Positions 19,388 to 27,918 of a stretch of 64,000 nt of DNA are shown piece by piece. This DNA comes from Chersky-267 sp963744115 (GTDB lineage Bacteria > Chloroflexota > Limnocylindria > Limnocylindrales > CSP1-4), in contig CAVUSI010000003.1 in assembly GCA_963744115.1 (NCBI GenBank), positions 62,001 through 126,000 of the forward strand. The letters are read 5' to 3'. The position numbers and the translations under genes are program-made. Below the pieces are notes generated by a model. It saw nothing but the letters and a program-made list of their open reading frames with translations. It was not told where the DNA came from and made no database searches. Within the stretch, counting starts at the first letter, position 1, and every line of letters starts with the position of its first letter.

Positions 19388-20439
19388 CGGCCGATCGTCC
19401 GGCCGGCCGCGGATCCGCCCGCGGCCAGCCAGCCAACCTGGTCGGTCGTCAGGGCGAGGGCAGTCGCGGCGATGCTCTGCTCGATCTGCCGGATGGAGAC
19501 GGCGCCGACGGTCGCCCAGGTCGGGAACGGCTGGTTCATGACCCAGGCGAGCGCGATCTCATTGGCGGACACGCCGAGCTCGGCCGCCAGCGCTCGGGCT
19601 CGTTCGCGGCGGGAGCGATTGTCGGCCGTGTCGAACGCCTGGGTCGCCGCCTGGAATTCGAGCTCCTGGTCGGGACCGGACGGGCGCGCACGCTCGCCGA
19701 CATCGTCCGGATCGGCGAAGAAGCCGCGAGCCAGCGGTGACCAGGAGATGAGCGGCAACTGCTCGCGCTCGTACCACGCCAGCGAAGTCGGATCCCCGGC
19801 GGTCAGGCAGCCCGGCCACGGTGCGCTGATCGGCAGCGCCAGGGAGAGGTTCGGGCTCGACGCGTCGAACGGAGGGACGCCGTGCGTCCTGGCCCAGGCG
19901 TGGGCTTCGGCGAGTCGGTCCGTCGTCCAGTTCGAGCCGCCCGTGGCGAGGATGCGACCGGCGGCACGGTGGTCGGCCAGCGCGCCCATGATCTCGCCGA
20001 CCGGGATCGTCTCGTCGTCGCGATGGAGGAGGAACAGGTCGATCCGGTCGCGTCCGAGCCGGTCGAGGCTCTCGACGAGGTCCTGCTCGATGTCCGAGGG
20101 CCGGATCCGCGGCCGACCGCCCTGTCGATGGGGATGTCCGGCCTTGCCGACGATGATCAGCTCGTCGCGGTCCGGTCGTCGGGCCAGCCACCGGCCGAGC
20201 GAGGCCTCGTTCGGATAGGAGTGCGCCGAATCGATCGCGTTCCCGCCGAGCTCCACGAAGGCGTCCCACAGCCGCGGCAGGTCGTCGGTCGCGGCCGACA
20301 TCCCCAGGATGATCCGCGATACCGGACGGTCGAGCCCGCCCAGCAGCCCCGACGGGCAAGCGAGCGGCGGGGGAGGTCCCTGGCGCATGGCCACGATCAT
20401 CGCACCGTCCGTCGCGCCGGACTCAGACCGATCGGCCAC
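19384..20439 (-). CDS. aldo/keto reductase
   Basis: This protein of up to 351 residues has the AKR tetrad contexts NAIDSAHSYPN (Asp, Tyr), IIVGKAGH (Lys) and LFLLHRDDE (His), and a C-terminal NADPH-binding part. The N terminus is uncertain: the first ATG overlaps the previous stop by 17 bases, while ATG 20400 or 20388 would give a shorter, more usual protein. It is locked between D-aminoacylase and xanthine dehydrogenase genes by overlaps, so it is probably co-expressed. Its substrate is unknown. Confidence 0.85.
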   Translation of the reverse strand: MADRSESGATDGAMIVAMRQGPPPPLACPSGLLGGLDRPVSRIILGMSAATDDLPRLWDAFVELGGNAIDSAHSYPNEASLGRWLARRPDRDELIIVGKAGHPHRQGGRPRIRPSDIEQDLVESLDRLGRDRIDLFLLHRDDETIPVGEIMGALADHRAAGRILATGGSNWTTDRLAEAHAWARTHGVPPFDASSPNLSLALPISAPWPGCLTAGDPTSLAWYEREQLPLISWSPLARGFFADPDDVGERARPSGPDQELEFQAATQAFDTADNRSRRERARALAAELGVSANEIALAWVMNQPFPTWATVGAVSIRQIEQSIAATALALTTDQVGWLAAGGSAAGRTIGR

Positions 20440-22054
20440 GTCGGAGCGCCCGACCGGGCAACGCGCCGGTGTGATCGCCGCCGTCGATGACGAACCGGCC
20501 GTTGACGATGACGTGGGGGATGCCTACCGGATAGCGGCGAGGATCGTCGTAGGTGGCGAGCGACCGGACGACAGCCGGATCGAACACGACGATGTCGGCC
20601 TTGAGGCCGTCACGCAGGAGCCCGCGGTCGGTCAGCCCGAGCCGCGCCGCCGGAGCCCCGGTCATCTTCCGGACGGCCGCCTCGAGGCTGAGCAGGCGCT
20701 CCTCGCGGACGAACTCGCCCAGGATCCGCGGGAAGGAGCCGTAGGTCCGTGGCGACGGCATCGACCCGATGAGCACGCTGTCGGTCCCGATCATCGACCG
20801 ATCGTGGACGAGGAACGGGGGGATCCCGGCGCGATGCGGACCGGGTGAGACCTGGTTGACGCCGAGATCCTCGGCGAGGAGGAGGTCGCAGATCCCGTCG
20901 ACCGGGTCCTGGCCGGTCTCGGCCAGGTAGTCGGCGAGCGTGCGACCCTCCCAGCGCAGATGGTCCGGCCGCCGGAAGTGGCCGAGCCGGAGGTCCGCCC
21001 AGGCTCCGACCCCGGCGAACAGGCGGCCACGCTCGGCGAGCTCATCCCGGATCCGCGACCGGATCGCCCGGTCCGCCAGCCGTTCCCTGAGACGGGCCAC
21101 GCCGCCGGCCTGGATCCACGGCGGGAGCATGATCAGGAGCCGGGTGCTCGCCCACTCGTACGGGTACAGGTCGAAGCTCACATCGAGGCCTTCGCCCCGG
21201 GCGTCGTCGACGAGACGGAGCATGTCGTCCGGGGATCCCGGGAAGGTCGCCCGATGGTAGAAGTGGGTGATGTGGACGGGGCCGCCGCCCCGCCGCCCGA
21301 TCTCGATCGCCTCCCGGAACGGGTCGAGGAACCCGTCACCGAGCGGGTAGCGGACGTGGGTGTGGTAGAACCCGCCGAGGCGGGCGGCCTCGGCGAGCAG
21401 GTCGGCCAGCTCGCCGGTCGTGGCGTAGGCGCCCGGCGGGTAGTCGAGCCCCGTCGACAGGCCGAAGGCGCCCTCCTCCAGCCCCTCGCGGAGGAGGGCG
21501 CGCTGGTCGGCCATCTGGGCGCTCGTCGGCTCGATGTCGTCCCATCCGACGGCCGCGATCCGCAGGGCCGAGTTGCCGACGAGGTAGGCGATGTTGACGG
21601 CGACCTTGCCGTCGTAGCGGGCGAGGTAGTCAGCGACCGTACGCCAGTCGTAGGCGACGTCCGGGCGACCGTCGAGGCCCGCGTTGAGGGTCAGGAAGTC
21701 GTCGAGGTCGTGCTGGGTCCGGAACGGGGCGTAGGCGTTGCCGTCGACGCCGATGACCTCGGTCGTGACGCCCTGGCGGACCTTGGGCTCGTGGCGCGGC
21801 TCGGCCAGGATCATCAACCCGCCGTGACTGTGGAGGTCGATGAACCCCGGCGCGACGACGTGACCGGTCGCGTCGATCGTGCGCAGGGCGGGCGGATGCG
21901 CGCCGGGCGCGGCGGTGCCGGGAGCGGCGTTCGCGTCGCGCAGGACGCGGATCGTGTCCCCGGTCACGGCGATCGTCCCGCGGAATCCAGGCGCGCCACT
22001 CCCGTCGACGATCGTGCCGCCGACGATGAGCAGGTCGACCGGCTGGTCGGTCAT
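20423..22054 (-). CDS. N-acyl-D-amino-acid deacylase family amidohydrolase
   Basis: This 543-residue amidohydrolase has PGFIDLHSHGGLMIL (about 65-79) with the HxH metal ligands, QGVTTEVIGVDGNAYAPF (about 92-109), and VHITHFYHRA further on. Classical D-aminoacylases have a metal-binding Cys in GNCG; here that position reads GVDG, so the metal site or substrate differs. The ATG at 22054 was chosen because the open frame upstream only runs through non-coding repeats. It is the first gene of the xanthine dehydrogenase operon. Carbamoyl- or acyl-amino acids are possible substrates. Confidence 0.82.
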   Translation of the reverse strand: MTDQPVDLLIVGGTIVDGSGAPGFRGTIAVTGDTIRVLRDANAAPGTAAPGAHPPALRTIDATGHVVAPGFIDLHSHGGLMILAEPRHEPKVRQGVTTEVIGVDGNAYAPFRTQHDLDDFLTLNAGLDGRPDVAYDWRTVADYLARYDGKVAVNIAYLVGNSALRIAAVGWDDIEPTSAQMADQRALLREGLEEGAFGLSTGLDYPPGAYATTGELADLLAEAARLGGFYHTHVRYPLGDGFLDPFREAIEIGRRGGGPVHITHFYHRATFPGSPDDMLRLVDDARGEGLDVSFDLYPYEWASTRLLIMLPPWIQAGGVARLRERLADRAIRSRIRDELAERGRLFAGVGAWADLRLGHFRRPDHLRWEGRTLADYLAETGQDPVDGICDLLLAEDLGVNQVSPGPHRAGIPPFLVHDRSMIGTDSVLIGSMPSPRTYGSFPRILGEFVREERLLSLEAAVRKMTGAPAARLGLTDRGLLRDGLKADIVVFDPAVVRSLATYDDPRRYPVGIPHVIVNGRFVIDGGDHTGALPGRALRRGRSV

Positions 22055-22106
22055 CGGCCGGCGTTCGGAGCGGCCGATGCGGCGACCTCGAACGCTGCGC
22101 GGCCGT

Positions 22107-22327
22107 GCGTGGCGCGCTCGAACGGACGCTGACGTTCCTCGCGACCTCCGCCGCTGTGCGTGGCGCGCTCGAACCGGCGGGTTGGGCGCTCGGAACCTCC
22201 GCCGCTGTGCGTGGCGCGCTCGAACGGACGCTGGCGTTCCTCGGGACCTCCGCCGCTGTGCGTGGCACGCTCGAACCGGCGGGTTGGGCGCTCGGAACCT
22301 CCGCCGCTGTGCGTGGCGCGCCCGAAC
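22107..22327. repeat. 51-base tandem repeat with alternating units
   Basis: The gap 22055-22591 has no gene I can support. Four full units of 51 bases start at 22107, 22158, 22209 and 22260, and a partial fifth starts at 22311. Each begins GCGTGGCGCGCTCGAAC and ends ACCTCCGCCGCTGT. The middle part alternates between two versions, so the true period is 102 bases. Because 51 is a multiple of three, several frames stay open through it, which explains long spurious reading frames. Confidence 0.8.
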
Positions 22328-22431
22328 AGGGGCTCTGGCGGTCGGATCGGTGCGGGATGAGTTCGGAGTCGACACTCGGTCGCCCCTTCGCGCGTCCCTG
22401 ATCGCTCGTTTGAACGCACCACGCACAACCG

Positions 22432-22555
22432 CGATCGGCCCGGCGCGAGTCGTGGCCGTGGAGCCCACCGCGATCAGTCCGGCGCGAGTCGTGGCCGTGG
22501 ACAGCCGCGCGACCGTGGACGCATCGATCAGTCCGGCGCGAGCGGTGGCGTCGGG
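22432..22555. repeat. imperfect repeats before the second HTH-nuclease gene
   Basis: A unit beginning CGATCAGTCCGGCGCGAG and continuing TCGTGGCCGTGGA occurs at 22432, 22471 and 22525, with a few substitutions. Spacing is 39 and then 54 bases. A further GGCCGTGGCCGTGGA lies near 22590. The repeats end where the HTH gene begins. Confidence 0.6.
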
Positions 22556-22591
22556 ACCGCACCTCGATCAGGCTGATCGGGAGCTCGGGCC

Positions 22592-23353
22592 GTGGCCGTG
22601 GAACACACCCCGAGCGGAAGCTCGCCCTGGAGCCCGAAGCGCCCGACATCCCACCCAGGTACGTGTGTGATAAGGGTGGTCGGGCAGGATCTGCGGACGT
22701 GGCGACCAGCGAGCGATCCCGAGACCGAGGTACGACGACTCGGGCGGAGTGCCCTCGTCTCGATCGGCGAGGAGGTCCGTCGAGCCCGGCTGGGTGCCGG
22801 GCTGAGCCAAGCCACGGTCGCCGGCGCCGTGGGCGTCTCCCACACGACGATCGGGCGGATCGAACGCGCCAAGCTTCCGGGAGTCGCGATCGACATCCTG
22901 GCCAGAACGTGTGCCGCCGTCGGCTTGGACCTGGTCGCGCGAGTGTACCCATCGGGCGATCCCGTTCGGGATGTGGCCCAGGTGAAGCTCCTCGATCGAC
23001 TCCGGCGGCGCCTCCCGCCGACGATCCCATTTCGCGCGGAGGTGCCGCTTCCGATCCCTGGCGACCTGCGTGCCTGGGACGCGGTGATCGGGCCGGTCGG
23101 GTCCGAGACCGCGCTCGAGGCTGAGACGCGCATCGCGGACGTGCAGGCGTTGGAGCGAAGGATCAATCGGAAGCAGCGAGACGGACAGGTCGATCGGGTC
23201 GTGATCCTGATCGCCGATACGCGGGCGAACCGGCGCGCTCTCGCGCTCAGCCGGGAAGCGTTGCGTGGGACCTACCCACTGGATACTCGCGACATCCTCG
23301 CGGCGCTCGGCGACGGGCGGCAGCCCGCAGCGAACGGCATCGTCATCCTCTGA
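22592..23353 (+). CDS. XRE-type HTH protein with degenerate PD-(D/E)XK-like domain
   Basis: This protein of up to 253 residues has an XRE helix-turn-helix (about 60-110, LSQATVAGAVGVSHTTIGRIE). It is followed by a domain with an Asp in RAWDAVIG and an acidic strand LEAETRIADVQALERRI. Compared with the protein at 9407-10225, the last catalytic position is Glu rather than Lys (EAE instead of EVK), so nuclease activity is doubtful. The start is uncertain: GTG 22667 or 22676 would also fit. Repeats lie directly upstream. Confidence 0.62.
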   Translation: MAVEHTPSGSSPWSPKRPTSHPGTCVIRVVGQDLRTWRPASDPETEVRRLGRSALVSIGEEVRRARLGAGLSQATVAGAVGVSHTTIGRIERAKLPGVAIDILARTCAAVGLDLVARVYPSGDPVRDVAQVKLLDRLRRRLPPTIPFRAEVPLPIPGDLRAWDAVIGPVGSETALEAETRIADVQALERRINRKQRDGQVDRVVILIADTRANRRALALSREALRGTYPLDTRDILAALGDGRQPAANGIVIL

Positions 23354-23426
23354 CCGGGGGTCCCTCGGCGGACGCGACGACACGCCCATGCCGCTCATGG
23401 TCGGACCGCCTCGACTCCGGCCGTCA

Positions 23427-24815
23427 TCAGGGATGAGCCTCGATGCCCGGCGGTCCGTCGAGCCGGCGGCCACGGACCCACGCCCCGCGGACCATCGCCG
23501 GGTGCGGTCGGAAGGCGAGCCGCGACACGATCTCTTCCGGGTCGTCCGAATCGATGCCGGGGATGGGTGCGACCATCCCCGGATCGATGGCGATCAGGTC
23601 CGCCTCCTTGCCGACCTCGAGCGACCCGATCCGCTCATCCAGCCCGAGGGCTCGTGCCCCATCGAGCGTTCCCATCCGGAGCCACTCGCTCGGGAGAAGT
23701 GGCAGCGGGGCACCGTCACCCTCCAGCACCCGGAGCCCGTTCATGACGTACGCCCCGGCGCGCATGTTGGCGAACAGCGACAGCTCCGGTCCGGCAGCGA
23801 CGTCCGACCCGAGCCCGACCCGGATCCCGGCCGCCCGATAGCGGGCGAGCGGCATCGCTCCCGAGGCGAGGAACAGGTTCGACGCCGGGCAATGGGCGAC
23901 GGCCGTGTCGGTCTCGGCGAGCCGCCCGATCTCGCGGTCCGACAGGTGGATCGCGTGCGCGAGCACGGTCCGCGGTCCGAGGCCGCCGGCCCGGTCGTAC
24001 ACGTCGACGTAGTCGACGGCGTCCGGGAACAGGCGGGCGACCTCGCGGATCTCGTGGACGTCCTCGGACAGGTGCGTCTGCCAGTACGCGCCGGTCTGGC
24101 GCGCCAGGGCGGCGGACTCCCTGAGCATGTCGGCCGTGCACGACACCGCGAACCGCGGCGTGAACGCGTACTGGAGGCGTCCCTCGTCGCGACCGTTCCA
24201 GCGCGAACAGAGATCGGCCGACTGCCGCAGGCTGAGCTCGAGGATCCGATCGGCGGGCAGCCGCTCGTCATAGGTCAGCCGGTCCATCATCACCTTCCCG
24301 ATGATCGCCCGGATGCCGTGGGTCTCGGCCGCCCGGAACGCGACGTCCAGGCTCGGCTCGAAGACCGCGCCATACATCATCGCGGTCGTGGTCCCGGCGG
24401 CGGCCATCGCCCTGAACGCCGCGGGCGCGACCCGCTCGGCCGTGGCCTCATCGAACTGGGCCTCAAGCGGGAAGATGTATCGTCCGAGCCAGGTCAGGAG
24501 GTCGAGCCCCGCCCCGACGCCCGCGTTCGGCAGCTGCGGCAGATGGACGTGCAGGTCGACCAGACCGGGGAGTACGACCATCGGGCGCAGGTCGACGACG
24601 GCCGACAGGGCGGCGTCGGCGTCGGACCGAGCGCTCGTCGCCGAGGTCGCGTGCGCCCACGCCTCCCAGTCGGTGACGGCCCCGATCCGGCCCGTCGCGT
24701 CGACCGCGATCGCACCGTCCCGGACGTAGCGGATCCCGCCTCCGGCGAGTGGGGTGAGCAGCCTCGCCCGGAGGACGAACGGCGGCCGATCGGGGAGCGA
24801 CGTTCCGGCGGGCAT
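23427..24815 (-). CDS. guaD: guanine deaminase
   Basis: This 462-residue amidohydrolase has PGLVDLHVHLPQLPNAG (about 86-102), TPRFAVSCT (about 220-228), THLSED, VLAHAIHLS, AHCPASN and VGLGSDVAAG. The TPRFAxSC and HVHxxQ patterns are the guanine deaminase signatures. It converts guanine to xanthine, feeding the xanthine dehydrogenase encoded nearby. It is transcribed towards the convergent HTH gene. An 18-base inverted repeat lies between its -10 box and start codon and may be an operator. Confidence 0.9.
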   Translation of the reverse strand: MPAGTSLPDRPPFVLRARLLTPLAGGGIRYVRDGAIAVDATGRIGAVTDWEAWAHATSATSARSDADAALSAVVDLRPMVVLPGLVDLHVHLPQLPNAGVGAGLDLLTWLGRYIFPLEAQFDEATAERVAPAAFRAMAAAGTTTAMMYGAVFEPSLDVAFRAAETHGIRAIIGKVMMDRLTYDERLPADRILELSLRQSADLCSRWNGRDEGRLQYAFTPRFAVSCTADMLRESAALARQTGAYWQTHLSEDVHEIREVARLFPDAVDYVDVYDRAGGLGPRTVLAHAIHLSDREIGRLAETDTAVAHCPASNLFLASGAMPLARYRAAGIRVGLGSDVAAGPELSLFANMRAGAYVMNGLRVLEGDGAPLPLLPSEWLRMGTLDGARALGLDERIGSLEVGKEADLIAIDPGMVAPIPGIDSDDPEEIVSRLAFRPHPAMVRGAWVRGRRLDGPPGIEAHP

Positions 24816-24845
24816 CGGTGGGCGCTACGCCGATCGGAGCCAGAG

Positions 24846-24863
24846 CGGATGACCCGTCATCCG
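24846..24863. promoter_or_regulatory. inverted repeat, candidate operator of guaD
   Basis: CGGATGAC and GTCATCCG are perfect 8-base arms around CC. The site lies between a minus-strand TAGGAT (24867-24872) and the guaD ATG at 24815. Confidence 0.5.
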
Positions 24864-24866
24864 ACC

Positions 24867-24872
24867 ATCCTA
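24867..24872 (-). promoter_or_regulatory. possible -10 box TAGGAT of guaD
   Basis: TAGGAT on the minus strand lies about 51 bases upstream of the guaD ATG. It overlaps the stop codon of the methyltransferase remnant. Confidence 0.3.
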
Positions 24873-25508
24873 CGGGAGCCGTGACAGGCGGAACCGCACG
24901 ACCCGGCGACGCCCCGCTGACGTCGCGCCGAGCCGTCTGGCCCAGGTCGAACCGGACGCTGCCATCCTCCTCGCCCGCGAGATGCAGGTGGTCGAGGACG
25001 AACCGCTCGCCGGCCCATGCGCCGGCAAGTCGGGTCCGGTCGGCGGTGGCGCTCGCCAGGTCCGGCAGTCCATCCCGCTGCTCGACCGAGACGAGGGCCT
25101 CGATCGATCCGGACGGCGCGACGAGGGAGGCCAGCCCGGCCCGCGCCACGGGGTCGATGCCCAGCACGCCGCGCAGCAGCGATCCCCACGGGAACCGCAC
25201 CGTCACGAGGTCGCCGCGACCGATGAGCTCGGGCGGCGGAGCCTCGATGCCGGCGACGCAGAACAGGGCGTTGTCGACGCCACCGCGCGCCGCGGGCCGA
25301 GCCGAGCGCCGGGAGACGACCGGTCATCGGGACCGGCTACGGCGTCGAGTCCGATCACGAGTGTCGTCGGTTGCCGGGCGGCGGCGCGGATCACGGCCCG
25401 ACCATCGCCGGTCCCCACGTCGATCTCGACCCGCTCGAAGCGGGCCGTCAGGTCGGTCAGTTAGCCGACGTCCACCTCGAGGACGCGTCGGCCGATCAGT
25501 CTGCGCAT
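24870..25508 (-). pseudogene. KamB-type 16S rRNA (A1408) methyltransferase remnant
   Basis: Pieces of one methyltransferase are spread over three frames, covering about 212 codons, the usual family length. From ATG 25508 the order is MRRLIGRRVLEVDVG, an in-frame TAA at 25461-25463, then the SAM-binding motif IDVGTGDGR and LVIGLDAVAG. After a frameshift near 25330 come GGVDNALFCVAGIEA and VTVRFPWGSLLRGVLG. After a second shift near 24985 comes AASGSTWARRLG and the stop. FPWGSLLRGVL and SGSTWARRLG are typical of the KamB/NpmA-like family. Three lesions argue for a true pseudogene; three sequencing errors are less likely. Confidence 0.65.
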
Positions 25509-25521
25509 GGTCGGCCGAGGA

Positions 25522-25527
25522 TACACT
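25522..25527 (+). promoter_or_regulatory. -10 box TACACT of grpB-purK
   Basis: TACACT ends six bases before GTG 25534, predicting a leaderless mRNA and supporting GTG as the start rather than ATG 25507. Confidence 0.5.
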
Positions 25528-25533
25528 CGACCC

Positions 25534-27261
25534 GTGCCGGAGTCACCGATCGGACCGTACCCGCGACTGCCGCTGGCCATCCGTCCGCCGGACCCCGGAT
25601 GTGCGATCGTCGCCCGGAAGGTCGCGGAGCTCGTGGCCGGGCGTCGAGCCAACCTCGTCGTCGAGCACCTCGGCAGTACCGCCGTCGCCGGGCTTGCCGG
25701 CAAGGGCGTGGTCGACCTCGGGATCCACCCGTCGGACCCCGTGCATGTGCCGGCCATCACCGAGCTCCTGCTCGAGCTCGGCTTCCAGCCGCAGGACAAC
25801 GCGAACGCCTTCCCACCCACGCGGCCGCTCGTCCTCGGCGGCCTGGCGCCGGGCGACGGCGACGATGCCCCGCGCCAGATCCACCTCCATGTCATCCCCG
25901 ACGCCGCCGAGTGGTCCCGCCAGATCGTCTTCCGCGACGCCCTGCGCGGCGATCCCGAGCTCGTCGAGCGCTATGCCGCGCTCAAGCGCGAGATCGTCGA
26001 CGCCGGGATCACCAGCGGCCTGCGTTACTCGATGGCCAAGACCGCGTTCATCCGGAGCGTCCTGGGAGAGCATGCTGCGGCCGAGCCACCGATCCCGATC
26101 GGCGCCACGATCGGGATCCTCGGCGGCGGGCAGCTCGGCCGGATGCTCGGCTCGGCCGCCCGGGCGCTCGGCTATCAGGTGGCGATCCTCGACCCGGACC
26201 CGGCGTGTCCGGCGGCCGCGATCGCCGATCGACTCGTCCAGGCTCCGTACGACGACATCGACGCCGGCCTCGAGCTGGCCCGCGGCTGCGCGGTGGTGAC
26301 CTACGAGCTCGAGCACGTCTCCGCTGCCCTGGTCGACGCGCTCGACGCCGAGCTGCCGGTCCGGCCGGGCGCGTTCGCCCTGCGGACGACCCAGCACCGC
26401 CTCGCCGAGCGTCGCTTCCTCGAGTCGATCGACGTGCCGACCGCCCCGTGGCGGGAGATCCGCACGCTCGACGACCTGCGTGCCGGGGCGCTGGCGCTGG
26501 GCTACCCCCTCCGGCTCAAGGCCGCGATCGGTGGGTACGACGGCCGCAGCCAGGTCCGGATCGCGGGGCCGGACGGACCCGAGGGGGTCGAGGCGGCGTG
26601 GGCCGCGCTCGGACCGGTCGCCGAGCGGGTCGGCCTGCTGCTCGAGCCCGAGCTCGATTTCGCCTGCGAGTTCTCGGTGGTCGTCGGCCGGGATCTCGCG
26701 GGTCGCGCGGTGCCGTTCCCCCTCGCCGCGAACCGGCACGATCTGGGCATCCTCGTCGAGTCGATCGCACCGGCGCCTCCCCCGGTGACGGGTGCCGTCG
26801 CGGACGAGGCGACCGAGCTGGCGGTCCGGATCGCGATGGAGCTCGACATCGTGGGCACGCTGACGGTCGAGCTGTTCCTGCTCCGCGACGGGTCGATCGC
26901 CGTCAACGAGCTCGCGCCGCGGGTCCACAACAGTGGTCACTGGACGATCGAGGGCGCCGCCACCAGCCAGTTCGAGCAGCACATCCGGGCGATCTGCGGA
27001 CTGCCGCTCGGATCCCCGACGGCGCACGGACCCACCGCGATGGTCAATCTCCTGGGCACCGGCCCGCTTCGGGACGCCAGACTGGTCGGCGCCGAGGATG
27101 CCCTCGCCGACCCGCTCGTCCACCTCCACGTCTACGACAAGCGACGTGTCTTCGAGCGTCGGAAGATGGGCCACGTCACGGTGGCCGGCGCCGCGACGCC
27201 CGACGAGGCGCTGTCGCGTGCCAAGGCCGCCCGGGAGCGGCTGCGCTGGCTCGATGGCTGA
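25534..27261 (+). CDS. purK: GrpB-PurK fusion: nucleotidyltransferase-like domain plus N5-CAIR synthetase
   Basis: From GTG 25534 this is a 575-residue protein. Residues 1-185 are a GrpB (COG2320) domain with VEHLGSTAVAGLAGKGVVDL. Residues about 190-575 are PurK, an ATP-grasp enzyme with GILGGGQLGRML, YELEHVSAALVDAL, AAIGGYDGRSQ and NELAPRVHNSGHWTIEGA. PurK carboxylates AIR in purine synthesis; PurE, which uses its product, is at 29442-29936. I know no characterised GrpB-PurK fusion. No stop or start signal separates the two domains. Confidence 0.9.
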   Translation: MPESPIGPYPRLPLAIRPPDPGCAIVARKVAELVAGRRANLVVEHLGSTAVAGLAGKGVVDLGIHPSDPVHVPAITELLLELGFQPQDNANAFPPTRPLVLGGLAPGDGDDAPRQIHLHVIPDAAEWSRQIVFRDALRGDPELVERYAALKREIVDAGITSGLRYSMAKTAFIRSVLGEHAAAEPPIPIGATIGILGGGQLGRMLGSAARALGYQVAILDPDPACPAAAIADRLVQAPYDDIDAGLELARGCAVVTYELEHVSAALVDALDAELPVRPGAFALRTTQHRLAERRFLESIDVPTAPWREIRTLDDLRAGALALGYPLRLKAAIGGYDGRSQVRIAGPDGPEGVEAAWAALGPVAERVGLLLEPELDFACEFSVVVGRDLAGRAVPFPLAANRHDLGILVESIAPAPPPVTGAVADEATELAVRIAMELDIVGTLTVELFLLRDGSIAVNELAPRVHNSGHWTIEGAATSQFEQHIRAICGLPLGSPTAHGPTAMVNLLGTGPLRDARLVGAEDALADPLVHLHVYDKRRVFERRKMGHVTVAGAATPDEALSRAKAARERLRWLDG

Positions 27262-27829
27262 ACGGACGGCCTGGGTCGCGCTTCTGCGCGGGGTCAACGT
27301 GGGCGGCAACGCGCGGATCCGGATGGCCGACCTGCGCGAGATCGTCGCATCGCTCGGCCATGGCGACGTCGCGACCTACATCCAGAGCGGCAATGTCGTG
27401 TTCACCGCGGACGCGGCCCGCGACGCAGCGGCCGACGAGCCGGCGCCCGACGCGCGCCTGGCGACGGGGATCCACGACGCGCTCAAGGCTCGACTCGGCC
27501 TCGACGTGGACGTGATGGTCCGGAGCCGGGACGACCTCCAGCGGACCGTGGCGGATGTCCCGTTCCATGTGGCCGATCCGAAGCGCCTGATCGTCGCGTT
27601 CCTGTCACGGCCACCGTCGCCGGAGGCGATCCGATCGCTGGCGGCCGTCGATGCCGGGCCCGAGCAGTTCAGGGTCGCCGGGCCGGTCGCCTACCTCGAC
27701 CTCCCGAACGGGGTCGGGCGGAGCATCCTCGCTCCGCTGATCGAGCGGCGCCTCGAGGTCAGGGCGACGGCCCGCAACCTCAACACGGTCCAGACCCTCC
27801 TGTCGATGATGGTCGCCGCTCGGAGATAG
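27254..27829 (+). CDS. DUF1697 family protein
   Basis: This 191-residue protein begins AWVALLRGVNVGGNARIRM and continues with ATYIQSGNVVF (about 44-54), the signature of DUF1697, a family of unknown function. Its ATG overlaps the grpB-purK stop by eight bases, so it is translated from the same mRNA. The C-terminal ARNLNTVQTLLSMM is also family-typical. No function can be assigned. Confidence 0.85.
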   Translation: MAERTAWVALLRGVNVGGNARIRMADLREIVASLGHGDVATYIQSGNVVFTADAARDAAADEPAPDARLATGIHDALKARLGLDVDVMVRSRDDLQRTVADVPFHVADPKRLIVAFLSRPPSPEAIRSLAAVDAGPEQFRVAGPVAYLDLPNGVGRSILAPLIERRLEVRATARNLNTVQTLLSMMVAARR

Positions 27830-27918
27830 TCGAGTCCGGCGACCGCCGCTCGTCATCGACCCGACGGCCGTCCTGATCCTCGCGCCGTCGGGCTCACGGT
27901 CCATCGTCTCCGAGGCAC

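Noticed and set aside
17237..20218. Nearly 1000-codon plus-strand open frame over xanthine dehydrogenase
   Set aside because: It is antisense to genes with intact cofactor motifs and has a composition typical of a shadow frame.
22051..22428. Protein made of 17-residue repeats from the 51-base units
   Set aside because: Open frames follow from the repeat length being a multiple of three; several frames on both strands are equally open and no start signal is seen.
20423..22468. Longer version of the D-aminoacylase starting inside the 51-base repeats
   Set aside because: The extra 138 codons are repeat-derived Arg-rich sequence; the family N terminus begins at 22054.
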